Shown here: piece by piece, positions 1 to 7,691 of the stretch | Layout of the letters: each line of letters starts with the position of its first letter | Numbering within the stretch: the first letter of the stretch is position 1 | From: Myxococcota bacterium | GTDB taxonomy: Bacteria > Myxococcota_A > UBA9042 > DTJE01 | Length of the DNA: 42,087 nt | Direction of reading: 5' to 3' | NCBI GenBank assembly: GCA_029975745.1 | Contig: JARKOL010000047.1 | Coordinates: 1-42,087 of the forward strand | Notes under the pieces: generated by a model | What the model saw: only the letters and a program-made list of their open reading frames with translations | Databases searched by the model: none | Told to the model about the DNA's origin: nothing | Program-made: the position numbers and the translations under genes

Positions 1-516
1 TCGGCATCCCACGCCGCCGCCCGCGGGGCGCGGGTGGTCGCGCGGCTGCACCGGCCCGGGCTGTCCTCCGAGGGCTACAACATCGTCAGTCCCGAGCCCG
101 ACGGTCGCGGCATGGCGCGGACGATGCGGCTGGCCCTGGCCGCGGCGGGCCTGGAGCCCGGCGCCATCGGCTACGTCAATGCCCACGGAACCTCGACGCC
201 GCTGAACGACCTGTATGAAACGGCGGCGCTCCGGGACGTGTTCGGGGTGGATGCGGCCCGGTTGCCCGTGTCATCGACCAAGGGCGTGACCGGTCACTGC
301 CTGGCTGCCGCCGGCGGCGTCGAGGCGGTGATCACGGTGCTGGCCCTGGATCGGGGCGTGCTGCCGCCGACGGCGAACCTGGCCCACCCGGATCCGGAAC
401 TGGGGCCGATGGACTTCGTGGCCGACGGAGCGCGTTTCGTGGCCATCCAGCACGCGATGTGCAACAGTTTCGCCTTCGGCGGCCAGAACGCGGTCTGCAT
501 CTTCTCGCGACCCTGA
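1..516 (+). CDS. FabF-type beta-ketoacyl synthase, C-terminal part (5' end outside window)
   Basis: The frame is open from base 1, so only the last 171 residues are present. They match the C-terminal half of FabF/KS condensing enzymes: the first catalytic His in NAHGTSTPLND, the conserved Lys and second His in STKGVTGH followed by a Gly-rich turn (AAAGG), and the closing SFAFGGQNA strand. The family catalyses decarboxylative Claisen condensation of an acyl-Cys with malonyl-ACP. The nucleophile Cys lies upstream of the window, so an elongating synthase cannot be told from a decarboxylating (Cys-less) one. It is the first visible gene of a run of eight co-directional, mostly overlapping acyl-chain genes. 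The next gene starts 11 nt after its stop. Confidence 0.88.
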   Translation, partial: SASHAAARGARVVARLHRPGLSSEGYNIVSPEPDGRGMARTMRLALAAAGLEPGAIGYVNAHGTSTPLNDLYETAALRDVFGVDAARLPVSSTKGVTGHCLAAAGGVEAVITVLALDRGVLPPTANLAHPDPELGPMDFVADGARFVAIQHAMCNSFAFGGQNAVCIFSRP

Positions 517-526
517 GGGAACGGGC

Positions 527-1648
527 ATGGGCAGAAAGGTCTTCGTCGCGGGCACCGGAGCCTACCTCCCCGGCGATCCGATCCCCGTCGAGCAGGCCCA
601 GCAGGTGCTGGGCGAACTGACCCAGGCGCCCGCGCGCATCCAGGCCTGGATGGCGTCCATGGCCCCGGTCATGCGCGAGCTGCTGGACATCGATTTCGTC
701 CACTACGCGATCGACCCGGTCACCCGGCAGTTCACCGACGACAACGTGACGATGGCAACCAAGGCGTCCCGCCTGGCGTTGCAGGCGGCGGGGCTGGACG
801 CGTCCGACGTCGGCCTGATCTGCTATGGGTCGGCCCACCAGGACCAGATGCCCACGGCGTCCGTGCGCATCCAGGCGGCCCTGGGCATCGACACGTGCGC
901 CGAGCTGTCCATCCACGCGAACTGCACGTCCGCCTACAAGGCCCTGTACCTGGCGCACCGCCTGCTGGCCGACGGCGAACATGACGTGGCCCTGGTGGCA
1001 TCGTCGGGCATCTCGTCCTCCGAACTGCGCGCCGAGTATTTCAACCAGTCCCTGGTGGACAAGGAATCGCTGTTCCTGCGCTGGTTCCTGTGCGACGGGG
1101 CCGGAGCGCTGGTGCTGACGACCGATCCGGCGCGGTCGTGCGGCCTGGAACTGGAGTGTACGTTCATCGAGTCGGTCGGCGGCTCCCGGCCGTCGCTGAT
1201 GTTCAACCACCGGCCGGCGTACTGGCTGAACCCGCGGGACGAATTCGAGGCCGGGGCGCACCACCTGCGCCAGCACTTTCGCAACGAACTGGCCACCGGC
1301 GTGTTCCAGGAGCCGGGCGGGTCGGTGTTCTTCAACGGATTCCAGCGGATGCTGGCGAAGGGCGCGATCGACCCCGGGACCATCCGCTGGTTCCAGGTCA
1401 ACCTGCCGGCCAAGCACATCGTCGAGTCGATCATCGAGGAATGCGCGGCGCTGGGAATCGGGCGCGAGGCCCTGTACACCCGACTGGACCGGCTGGGCTA
1501 CGCCGGGCCCCCGATGCCGTTCATCGTCCTGGACCGCATCGTGCGCGGCGAGGCGCCCGCGCCCGGTCGGCGCATCGTCAGCTTCGTGACCGAGGTTTCC
1601 AAGTTCATGCAGGCCGGATACTCGGTGCGGTATGCCGACGCACCCTGA
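527..1648 (+). CDS. KASIII (FabH)-like ketoacyl synthase with altered active site
   Basis: 373 residues, thiolase fold. The N-terminus (VFVAGTGAYLPGD) and the segment around Cys133 (HANCTSAYKAL) match the nucleophile region of FabH/KASIII enzymes, followed by the CDGAGALVL strand typical of the family. In FabH the Cys works with His (PHQAN) and Asn (GNTS). Here the aligned segments read QVNLPAKH (Asn292 at the His position, a His at 297) and LGYAGPP, so the classical Cys-His-Asn triad is not conserved. It could be an acyl-transferring or chain-initiating KASIII relative, or an HMG-synthase-like enzyme acting on an ACP-bound ketone. GAGGGA about 6 nt before the ATG is the ribosome site. The 3' end overlaps the next gene by 17 bp. 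Confidence 0.82.
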   Translation: MGRKVFVAGTGAYLPGDPIPVEQAQQVLGELTQAPARIQAWMASMAPVMRELLDIDFVHYAIDPVTRQFTDDNVTMATKASRLALQAAGLDASDVGLICYGSAHQDQMPTASVRIQAALGIDTCAELSIHANCTSAYKALYLAHRLLADGEHDVALVASSGISSSELRAEYFNQSLVDKESLFLRWFLCDGAGALVLTTDPARSCGLELECTFIESVGGSRPSLMFNHRPAYWLNPRDEFEAGAHHLRQHFRNELATGVFQEPGGSVFFNGFQRMLAKGAIDPGTIRWFQVNLPAKHIVESIIEECAALGIGREALYTRLDRLGYAGPPMPFIVLDRIVRGEAPAPGRRIVSFVTEVSKFMQAGYSVRYADAP

Positions 1649-2558
1649 GTCACGCATCGCGTTCGTGTTCCCGGGCGCCGGCACGGTTCCCGGGCCCGCC
1701 GAGCAGGCCTGGGTGGCGCGGTACGTCGATCGGATGCTGCCGCCCCTGCGGGCCGCGTCGGGCGTTGCGGGCGCGGATCTGGTCGCCGCGGTCGATCCCC
1801 TGCGCTTCCAGTCACTGGACCCCCTGGCGCGGCAGTGCTTCACGTTCGCGTTCGGCCTGGGAATGGCCGATGTGCTGGCCGACCAGGACGGGCCACCCGT
1901 TGCGGTGGCGGGCCACAGCCTGGGCGTGTATGCCGCCGCGGTGGCCGCCGGCGCCCTGTCCCCGTCGGACGGGTTGACGATGTTGTCGGCGGCCTACCGG
2001 CTGGCGGTGGAGGCCTGTCGCGGACGCCAGCCCGCGATGCTGGCGATCTCGGGGCCGATCGATGTCGAGCAGGCCGTGGCGGCGATGGCCGACCCGTCGA
2101 TGCGCGTGGTCATCCGCAACGGCGCGTTTTCGGCCGTCGTTGCCGGGCCGGTCGCGCCCGTGGCCGTGCTGGCCCAGGTGATGGCCGACGAACCGGGCGT
2201 TCGGGTGATCTGGCTGGACCGCGAGGTGGCGTACCACCATCCCGGCTTCGTGGCGGGGGCCGCGAAGGCGCTGCGCGGCGTGGCGGACGGCCTGGAGTGG
2301 CGCGAGCCTCGCGTGCCGGTCGTGTCGGCGGTGGATGGCGGTCCCTGCGGCACCGGATCCCAGGTGGCGGCGTTCACCGTCGCCAACCTGGCGAACCCGA
2401 TCGACTGGGGCCGGGTCGTGAGCACGCTGGCGACGATGGGAATCGAACGTGCGTGGGAGTGCGGCCCGGGGGACTCGCTGGCCCGGATTGGTCGGGGGTG
2501 CCAGCCCGAGCTGGACGTGCGCACGACGAAGCGCTGGGCGCGCCGGGAGGCGGGATGA
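1632..2558 (+). CDS. Malonyl-CoA:ACP acyltransferase-like protein
   Basis: 308 residues of the FabD/PKS acyltransferase fold. The N-terminal FVFPGAG strand and nucleophile elbow GHSLGVYAA (Ser96) are canonical, and AYHHPGF corresponds to the catalytic His segment (AFHSPxM in PKS ATs). Members load malonyl or related extender units from CoA onto the phosphopantetheine arm of an acyl carrier protein. The ATG start overlaps the KASIII-like gene, and the stop overlaps the start of the dehydrogenase gene (ATGA), so translation is probably coupled. As a discrete enzyme next to discrete ketosynthases it fits a type II (dissociated) or trans-AT-like assembly line. Substrate choice cannot be read from sequence here. 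Confidence 0.85.
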   Translation: MPTHPESRIAFVFPGAGTVPGPAEQAWVARYVDRMLPPLRAASGVAGADLVAAVDPLRFQSLDPLARQCFTFAFGLGMADVLADQDGPPVAVAGHSLGVYAAAVAAGALSPSDGLTMLSAAYRLAVEACRGRQPAMLAISGPIDVEQAVAAMADPSMRVVIRNGAFSAVVAGPVAPVAVLAQVMADEPGVRVIWLDREVAYHHPGFVAGAAKALRGVADGLEWREPRVPVVSAVDGGPCGTGSQVAAFTVANLANPIDWGRVVSTLATMGIERAWECGPGDSLARIGRGCQPELDVRTTKRWARREAG

Positions 2559-3646
2559 GCAGTCGGGCGGTCTGGGTCGCCGGGACCGGGCGCATGGGGC
2601 GCGACATCGGCCTGTGGTGCCTGGCCCACGGGTTCGACGTGACCTGGGTGTCCCGGGACGCGGCTCGCCTGGAGGCGTTCCGGTCGCGTCTGGCCCGGGA
2701 TCTGCGTCGCATGGCATCGCAGGAGCCGCCCGCCGGGAACGCGACGTTCCTGGAACTGGCGGCCGTTGACGGGACCTGCCCGCCCGTTCCCGACGTGGTG
2801 GTCGAGACGATCCAGGAAGACCCAGACGCCAAGCGCCGCCTGCTGGATGTCCTGGTGGCGGGTGCGGGTTCCGAGGCCCTGGTCCTGTCCAACTCGTCGT
2901 CGCTGTTGCCGTCGTCGCTGCACCCTCGCTGCCTGGGTGCCCATTTCTTCTATCCGATTGCCCTGACCGGGTTCGTCGAGGCCGTGGTGCCGGACGGGGC
3001 CCTCCCGGGCGACGCGGCGCGCCTTCAGGACTTCCTGGCCGCCCTCGGCCTGGCGACGATCCGCCAGGACGAGTCGCGTGCCTTCGCGGTCAACCGGCTG
3101 CTGCTGCCGCTGCAGGACGCGTGCTTCCGCATGCTGGTCCAGGGGGCTGCGGCCGCCGACATCGATGCGGCGGTCAGGCCGTTCCTGGGCACGGGTCCGC
3201 TGGCGTTGATGGACGCCGTCGGGCTGGATGTGATGGCCGCGGCCGTGTCGGCGTACCGGGCCCGCATGGAGCCGCGGGCGGCGGCGGACCTGGCGCCCTT
3301 GTCCGAGGTTCTGTCGCGGCTGGTCGCGTCGGGCAAGCTGGGGCGCAAGAACGGCGACGGCCTGTTGTGCGGTTCGCCCCTGCCCTGGGCGGGGGCCGAC
3401 GGCGGGATCGAATCGGGCGCCGGCGAACTGCTGGGGGTGCTTTTCCGCCTGACCTGTCGCCGCGCCGTGGCCGCGCGGGAACTGGACGCCGCATCCCTGA
3501 ATGTGGCGCTTGCCGGCCTGTTCGGCGTACAGTATGCGCCGGACTCGACGGACGTACACGATGCGTCGGTCGCGGCTCGGATGTACGGGCTGACCGGTCT
3601 TTCCTACTGGCGTCCCGTTCCGGACGGGGCCGGGCAGGTCATGTGA
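2555..3646 (+). CDS. 3-hydroxyacyl-CoA dehydrogenase family protein
   Basis: 363 residues; the start is the ATG overlapping the upstream TGA. The N-terminal Rossmann fold has GTGRMG and ends in a VSRD acidic turn for NAD. The middle has SNSSSLLPSSL and GAHFFYPIALTGFVE, equivalent to the HFFNP segment with the catalytic His and VE pair. The C-terminal helical domain begins around VNRLLLPLQDACF, and KLGRKNGDGLL matches GRKxGxGF. Family members oxidise or reduce 3-hydroxyacyl/3-oxoacyl thioesters with NAD(H). In this operon it probably supplies the ketoreduction step between the ketosynthases and the enoyl-CoA hydratases. About 60 residues after the GRK motif are less familiar. Confidence 0.85.
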   Translation: MSSRAVWVAGTGRMGRDIGLWCLAHGFDVTWVSRDAARLEAFRSRLARDLRRMASQEPPAGNATFLELAAVDGTCPPVPDVVVETIQEDPDAKRRLLDVLVAGAGSEALVLSNSSSLLPSSLHPRCLGAHFFYPIALTGFVEAVVPDGALPGDAARLQDFLAALGLATIRQDESRAFAVNRLLLPLQDACFRMLVQGAAAADIDAAVRPFLGTGPLALMDAVGLDVMAAAVSAYRARMEPRAAADLAPLSEVLSRLVASGKLGRKNGDGLLCGSPLPWAGADGGIESGAGELLGVLFRLTCRRAVAARELDAASLNVALAGLFGVQYAPDSTDVHDASVAARMYGLTGLSYWRPVPDGAGQVM

Positions 3647-4380
3647 TCATCGCGTTCGACATCCAGGAGGGCATCGGGCGGCTGGTGCTGGGCGGGGGCG
3701 CCTGTCCTCGGCTGGCCACGCCCCTGTTCGCGGACCCCCAGGCCCTGGACGACTTCCTGGCGCGGGAGGATCTGCGCGGCGTCGTCGTCGTCGGGGCGGG
3801 CCGGCACTTCTGCGGCGGGGCGGACCCGGAGGGCCTTGCGTCGGCCCTGCGGGATCCCGAGGCGCTGGGGCGCGACCTGGATCGCGGCAAGGCGCTGCTG
3901 GAGCGGCTGGCGTCCGCCTCCGTGCCGGTCGTCGCGGCCATTCGGGGCCAGTGCCTGGGGGCCGGACTCGAGATCGCGCTGGCGTGCCACTTCCGGATCG
4001 CCGGCGACGGCGCCATGTTCGGATTTCCCGAGGCGGGCTTGGATGTGCTGCCCGGCCTGGGCGGGACCGTGCCGGATCTGCCGAGCCTGGCTCGCCGCAG
4101 CCTGGTGGACCTGGTGGTGTCGGCGCGCCTGATCGGGGCGGACGAGGCGCTGGCGATGGGACTGGTCGATGCGGTGGTGGATTCGGGGGACGTCGAGGCC
4201 GCGGCCCAGGCGCGCCTGCGGGCCCTGGTCGATGGGCGGGCTCCCCACCTGGTTCGGGCGATCATGACCTCCATCACGGCCGGGCGCCGCCTGCCCCGCG
4301 ACGAGGCGCTGCGTCGGGAAACGGCGCTGTTCGTGCAGTTGGCCCGTCGTGCCCGCGGGGGTGGCGGGAGCCCGGCATGA
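3643..4380 (+). CDS. Enoyl-CoA hydratase/isomerase (crotonase) 1
   Basis: 245 residues from a GTG start that overlaps the preceding stop (GTGA). Oxyanion-hole segments HFCGGAD and GQCLGAGLEIAL are present. The FGFPEAGLDVLPGLGG stretch carries the conserved Glu equivalent to the second acid of crotonase. Crotonases hydrate, dehydrate, isomerise or decarboxylate acyl-CoA or acyl-ACP thioesters. Two paralogues in one operon with a KASIII/HMGS-like enzyme recall the ECH1/ECH2 pairs of polyketide beta-branching cassettes, but simple dehydration in chain building is equally possible. It is coupled by a 4-nt overlap to the AcpS-like gene. Confidence 0.85.
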   Translation: MIIAFDIQEGIGRLVLGGGACPRLATPLFADPQALDDFLAREDLRGVVVVGAGRHFCGGADPEGLASALRDPEALGRDLDRGKALLERLASASVPVVAAIRGQCLGAGLEIALACHFRIAGDGAMFGFPEAGLDVLPGLGGTVPDLPSLARRSLVDLVVSARLIGADEALAMGLVDAVVDSGDVEAAAQARLRALVDGRAPHLVRAIMTSITAGRRLPRDEALRRETALFVQLARRARGGGGSPA

Positions 4381-4754
4381 CGGGGAATCGCCGCGATACG
4401 ACGCGGGGTACCGAAGTTCGCGTCGTGCGGGTCGGGATCCCCTTGGACCGCCTCGCGGCGAATCCACGCCAGTGCATTGATTCCGCGTTCGCAGGGGGCG
4501 AGCAGGCCTGGGCGGTCCGGGCGCCCGTGCGGTCGCTGGCGGGTCGGCTGGCGGCCAAGCACGCCCTGAACACCCTGGTGGGGCGGGGGGCGGACGGGCT
4601 GGCCGCCTGGGAGATCGGGACGGATCCGGATGGGGCGCCCCGCGTGGTCGGTGCGCCGTTCGGGTGCCCCGGCGACTGGCACCTGTCGATCAGCCATACC
4701 CGCACGACGGCCTGGGCGATGGCGGCGCGCGTCGAGCCGGAGGCGGGACCATGA
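4377..4754 (+). CDS. AcpS-like 4'-phosphopantetheinyl transferase with missing metal ligands
   Basis: 125 residues, the normal AcpS length, with ATGA overlaps at both ends. The fold is recognisable from VRVGI at the N-terminus, LAGRLAAKHAL (AcpS: LAxRFAAKEA), WEIGTDPDGAPRVV and the C-terminal HLSISHTRTTAWAMA (AcpS: HVSISHTxxxAxA). AcpS enzymes move phosphopantetheine from CoA to a Ser of an acyl carrier protein, using Mg bound by the Asp of VGID and the Glu of KEA. Here those positions are Pro (VGIPLD) and His (AAKHA). The protein may be inactive or regulatory, or may use other ligands such as the Asp two residues further on. Its context implies that a dedicated carrier protein lies upstream of the window. 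Confidence 0.72.
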   Translation: MTGNRRDTTRGTEVRVVRVGIPLDRLAANPRQCIDSAFAGGEQAWAVRAPVRSLAGRLAAKHALNTLVGRGADGLAAWEIGTDPDGAPRVVGAPFGCPGDWHLSISHTRTTAWAMAARVEPEAGP

Positions 4755-5368
4755 CGCCGACCCTGCACGTGGACGGGCCGATCGCGACCCTGGTGCTGGA
4801 CGCGCCGCCGGGCAATCCGACCGATCGGGCGTTCTTTTCGGCCCTGACCGCACTGACGCGGGACACGTTGCCCGCGCTGGACGTCGTCGGCCTGGTGATT
4901 CACGGTCGCGGCAGGCACTTCTCGTCGGGTGCCGACGTGGAGGAACTGCGTGCCAGGGTGACGTCGGGACCTGCCGACGCGGTCCACCGGGAACTGGGTG
5001 CGCATGCGGCGGCGCTTTCGGCGCTGGAGGCCCTGCCGTACCCCGTGGTGGCCGCCATCGACGGCTGCTGCCTGGGCAGCGGCCTGGAGTTGGCTCTGGC
5101 GTGTCGGGCGCGCATTGCGACCCGGCGCGCGTTGCTGGGATTGCCCGAGGTCACGTTCGACCTGATGCCGGGCTGTGGCGGAACGGTTCGACTGCCGGCC
5201 TGCGTCGGCGTGGGGCCGGCCCTGGATCTGGCGCTGACGGGGCGTTTCGTCGATGCGGACGAGGCCCATCGGATGGGGCTGGTGGACGCCCTGGTGTCCG
5301 CCGGCGACCTGCTGCCCGCGGCGCGACGGATGGCCCGGTTCCTGTCGGGCGGCCGGGAGGTGCGATGA
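4751..5368 (+). CDS. Enoyl-CoA hydratase/isomerase (crotonase) 2
   Basis: 205 residues from the ATG overlapping the AcpS-like stop; shorter than typical 250-260-residue crotonases because the C-terminal helices are reduced. HFSSGAD and CCLGSGLELALACRARIA form the CoA/oxyanion-hole site, and GLPEVTFDLMPGCGG carries the conserved Glu. It is a paralogue of the crotonase two genes upstream, and the two together could act consecutively, for example as dehydratase then isomerase or decarboxylase. The stop overlaps the start of the radical SAM gene (ATGA). Specific chemistry is not assignable. Confidence 0.83.
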   Translation: MTPTLHVDGPIATLVLDAPPGNPTDRAFFSALTALTRDTLPALDVVGLVIHGRGRHFSSGADVEELRARVTSGPADAVHRELGAHAAALSALEALPYPVVAAIDGCCLGSGLELALACRARIATRRALLGLPEVTFDLMPGCGGTVRLPACVGVGPALDLALTGRFVDADEAHRMGLVDALVSAGDLLPAARRMARFLSGGREVR

Positions 5369-6711
5369 GGGTCCTGCTGATCAACCCCCCACGGTCGCCT
5401 GCCAACGCGATCCTGGCCCATGCGCCCCAACAGGCGCGTCGCTTCGTCCACACGAAGCTGGTCGGGCCGCCCCTGGGCCTGCTGACCGTGGCCGCGGCAC
5501 TGACGAACGATGCCGACGTGCGCGTGATTGACCTGAAGGGCGAGTACGACCTGCATCCGGATGCGGCGTCGCCGGCCGAACTGACCCGCCAGGCGGTCGC
5601 GGCGTTCCAGCCCGACCTGGTGGGGGTCACGACGATCGCCTCGGAGTTCCCGTTCGCGATGGACATCCTGGCTGCGGCCAAGGCGGTCGCGCCCGACGTG
5701 CGGACCCTGGCGGGCGGGCTGCACGCCGCCTTGTGCCCCGGGGACTTCGATCGGCCCGAGGTGGACCTGGTGATTCCCGGCGACGCGGTTCGCGCGGTGC
5801 GCGCGCTGGTGCGGACCCTGGCGGCCGGCGGGAACCTGGACTCGGTGGGCGGCCTGCTGCGCCGGACTCCCCAGGGCCTTCGGGCGACCCCGGGGCCCGC
5901 GCCCGTGACTGATCCGGCCGGCACGGATTTCGTGGTCCCGGCGCGACACCACCTGAAGCCGTGGCTGGCCACGTACCGCGTGGGCGGCCAGCCCGAGCCG
6001 GTCACGTACCTGTTCACGTCCCTGGGCTGTCCCAGTCGGTGCTCGTTCTGCTCGATCTGGCCGCAGCGTCGGGGGTGCTTCCACCAGCGCCACGTGGACA
6101 GCGTGATCGACGAACTGAAGTCGCTGGATGAATACGGGATCGTGCGCTTCGCCGACGCGAACACGGTGGTGGACATCGACTGGATGGGCCGGCTGCTGGA
6201 CCGCATCGAGGCCGAGGGCATCGTCAAGCAGTTCGTCATGGACCTGCGACTGGACACCGCCGCGGCGCATCCCGGGCTGGTGGCCCGCCTGGTGCGCAAC
6301 GGCCTGAAGGTGGTCATCACCGGGATCGAGTCCCCGCGGGCCGAGGAACTGGCCCGCTACAACAAGAAACTGGACACGTCGGCCATTCGCGAGGGCATCC
6401 GGGTCTTCCACGACTGCGGGGTGCTGCTGCGGGCGAACTACGTCGTCGATCCGGACTATGGGCCGGACGATTTCGCGGCCCTCGCCGACTTTGCCGGCGC
6501 CCACCCGACGGCATACGCCGGGTACACGATCCTGACGCCGATGCCCGGCACCGCGCTGCACGCCCAGGTGCGGGACCGGATCATCGATCCGGACCTGACG
6601 CGGTACAACTTCTTCAACTGCGTGCTGCCCTCCCGCCTGCCGCTGGACGATTTCTATCAAGAAGTCGGCCGCTTGTGGGCGATCCGGGTCGGCGAACACG
6701 TCATTTCCTGA
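5365..6711 (+). CDS. Radical SAM protein with N-terminal B12-binding-type domain
   Basis: 448 residues. The N-terminus MRVLLINPPRSP and the region to about residue 150 form the Rossmann domain of B12-dependent radical SAM enzymes, without the DxHxxG cobalamin His motif. The radical SAM core begins at LFTSLGCPSRCSFCSIW, whose CxxxCxxC binds the 4Fe-4S cluster used to cleave S-adenosylmethionine. YNKKLDTSAIREGIRVFHDCG and GYTILTPMPGTALH are typical later core segments. Relatives act on lipids, hopanoids and polyketides (methylation, cyclisation, rearrangement). As the last gene of the acyl operon (4-nt overlap) it probably modifies the assembled chain. Confidence 0.88.
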   Translation: MRVLLINPPRSPANAILAHAPQQARRFVHTKLVGPPLGLLTVAAALTNDADVRVIDLKGEYDLHPDAASPAELTRQAVAAFQPDLVGVTTIASEFPFAMDILAAAKAVAPDVRTLAGGLHAALCPGDFDRPEVDLVIPGDAVRAVRALVRTLAAGGNLDSVGGLLRRTPQGLRATPGPAPVTDPAGTDFVVPARHHLKPWLATYRVGGQPEPVTYLFTSLGCPSRCSFCSIWPQRRGCFHQRHVDSVIDELKSLDEYGIVRFADANTVVDIDWMGRLLDRIEAEGIVKQFVMDLRLDTAAAHPGLVARLVRNGLKVVITGIESPRAEELARYNKKLDTSAIREGIRVFHDCGVLLRANYVVDPDYGPDDFAALADFAGAHPTAYAGYTILTPMPGTALHAQVRDRIIDPDLTRYNFFNCVLPSRLPLDDFYQEVGRLWAIRVGEHVIS

Positions 6712-6794
6712 CCGCCTGTCCGCTTGCTTCAGCCTTCCCGTTCCCCGCCCGGCCTGGCTCGCGATCGGGGATGCAACCCGCCTGCGACACCCTC

Positions 6795-6823
6795 TTTACA
6801 ACCGACCGAAATCAAATCATTAT
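6795..6823 (+). promoter_or_regulatory. Probable sigma70-type promoter for the lipoprotein/L,D-transpeptidase operon
   Basis: TTTACA (6795-6800), 17 bp, CATTAT (6818-6823), in an unusually AT-rich stretch of the 281-bp gap between the radical SAM gene and the coiled-coil lipoprotein. Expected start near 6830, giving a leader of about 160 nt. No other gene is seen in this gap. Confidence 0.5.
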
Positions 6824-6959
6824 TCCGCCCGGTTTCCGGGAGGTCGGCGGACTGGTGCGCCGAGGTTCCGGACCGCCGGATGCGGGGTTTCGGGCCTCCG
6901 GGCCTTCGTCCGGTTCCGAATCGGTCGCTCCCGTGAGTCGGGGGCCAAGGAGGCCGTCC

Positions 6960-6980
6960 GTTCCGCGCGTGTCGCGGAAC
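6960..6980 (+). promoter_or_regulatory. Stem-loop directly upstream of the ribosome site
   Basis: Perfect 8-bp inverted repeat (GTTCCGCG / CGCGGAAC) with a 5-nt loop, immediately followed by the AAGGGGG Shine-Dalgarno (6981-6987) of the gene starting at 6993. It could protect the mRNA 5' region or tune initiation. Confidence 0.45.
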
Positions 6981-6992
6981 AAGGGGGACGAC

Positions 6993-7619
6993 ATGCGTGC
7001 TCGTTCGTTCGGTTCCGTGGTCGTGGTCCTGTTCGCGATGGTCGTGTCCGTTGGGTGCAAGGAGCCGCCGGCGCCGCAGATCCAGGAGGCGCGCGTCGCC
7101 CTGGACGAGCTGGCCCAGGTTGCGGTGGACCAGTGGGCCCCCGAGGCCGCCCAGACGGCTCGTCAGGCGCTGGCCCAGGTCGATGCCGAGCTGAAGGTCC
7201 AGGGGGACAAGCTGGGCTTCCTGCGCGACTACCAGAAGACCCTGGAACTGGTCGCCGCCGCGAAGGAGGCTGCCATCGCCGCGAAGGCCGCCGCCGTCGA
7301 GGCCAAGGAGAAGGCCCGCGCCGAGGCGACCGAGGCGGTCGAGGCCCTGTCCAAGTCCCTGGCGGATGCCCAGGCCATGCTGGCGACGGCGCCGACGGGC
7401 AAGGGCGCCGAGGCGGATCTGGAGATGATGAAGGCCGACCTCGAGGCCGTCAGCCAGGCCATTGCCGAGGCCAAGGCGGCGCTCGAGGCCGAGAAGTTCG
7501 GCGAGGTGGCCGCGAAGGTCCAGGCGGGCCTGACCCGCGTCGAGTCCGTCAAGACGGCGATCCAGCAGGCGATTGCCGCGGTGGCCGCCGCCGGCGGGAC
7601 CGCGCCTGCCGCCCAGTAG
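6993..7619 (+). CDS. Ala-rich coiled-coil lipoprotein
   Basis: 208 residues. The N-terminal hydrophobic segment ends in VVSVGC with Cys22 as the likely lipidated residue. The rest is almost entirely Ala/Glu/Lys/Val heptad-like helix (roughly residues 30-195), predicted coiled coil, ending in a Gly/Ala/Pro tail without a C-terminal Lys. No enzymatic motif is present. A strong AAGGGGG ribosome site lies 5 nt before the ATG. It heads an operon with two L,D-transpeptidases, and in enterobacteria such enzymes link the helical lipoprotein Lpp to peptidoglycan. A structural or tethering role is inferred from that context; there is no sequence homology to Lpp that I can see. Confidence 0.8.
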   Translation: MRARSFGSVVVVLFAMVVSVGCKEPPAPQIQEARVALDELAQVAVDQWAPEAAQTARQALAQVDAELKVQGDKLGFLRDYQKTLELVAAAKEAAIAAKAAAVEAKEKARAEATEAVEALSKSLADAQAMLATAPTGKGAEADLEMMKADLEAVSQAIAEAKAALEAEKFGEVAAKVQAGLTRVESVKTAIQQAIAAVAAAGGTAPAAQ

Positions 7620-7631
7620 TCCGCGACGTCT

Positions 7632-7663
7632 CCGGGGCTGCCGGCGGGTTCCGGCAGCCCCGG
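7632..7663 (+). terminator. GC-rich hairpin after the coiled-coil lipoprotein
   Basis: Perfect 13-bp stem (CCGGGGCTGCCGG / CCGGCAGCCCCGG) with a 6-nt loop starting 12 nt after the stop codon. No U-tract follows, so it may attenuate read-through into the L,D-transpeptidase genes or protect the upstream message 3' end rather than act as a classical terminator. Confidence 0.6.
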
Positions 7664-7691
7664 CGTCATCCCGCATCGGGAGACCCCGCAC

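Noticed and set aside
34-516. GTG at base 34 as the start of the ketosynthase gene.
   Set aside because: The frame and ketosynthase-like sequence continue upstream to base 1; the gene is simply cut by the window.
332-1843. Long minus-strand open frame antisense to the KASIII-like gene.
   Set aside because: Arg/Gly/Pro-rich composition with no motifs; a GC-content shadow of real genes.
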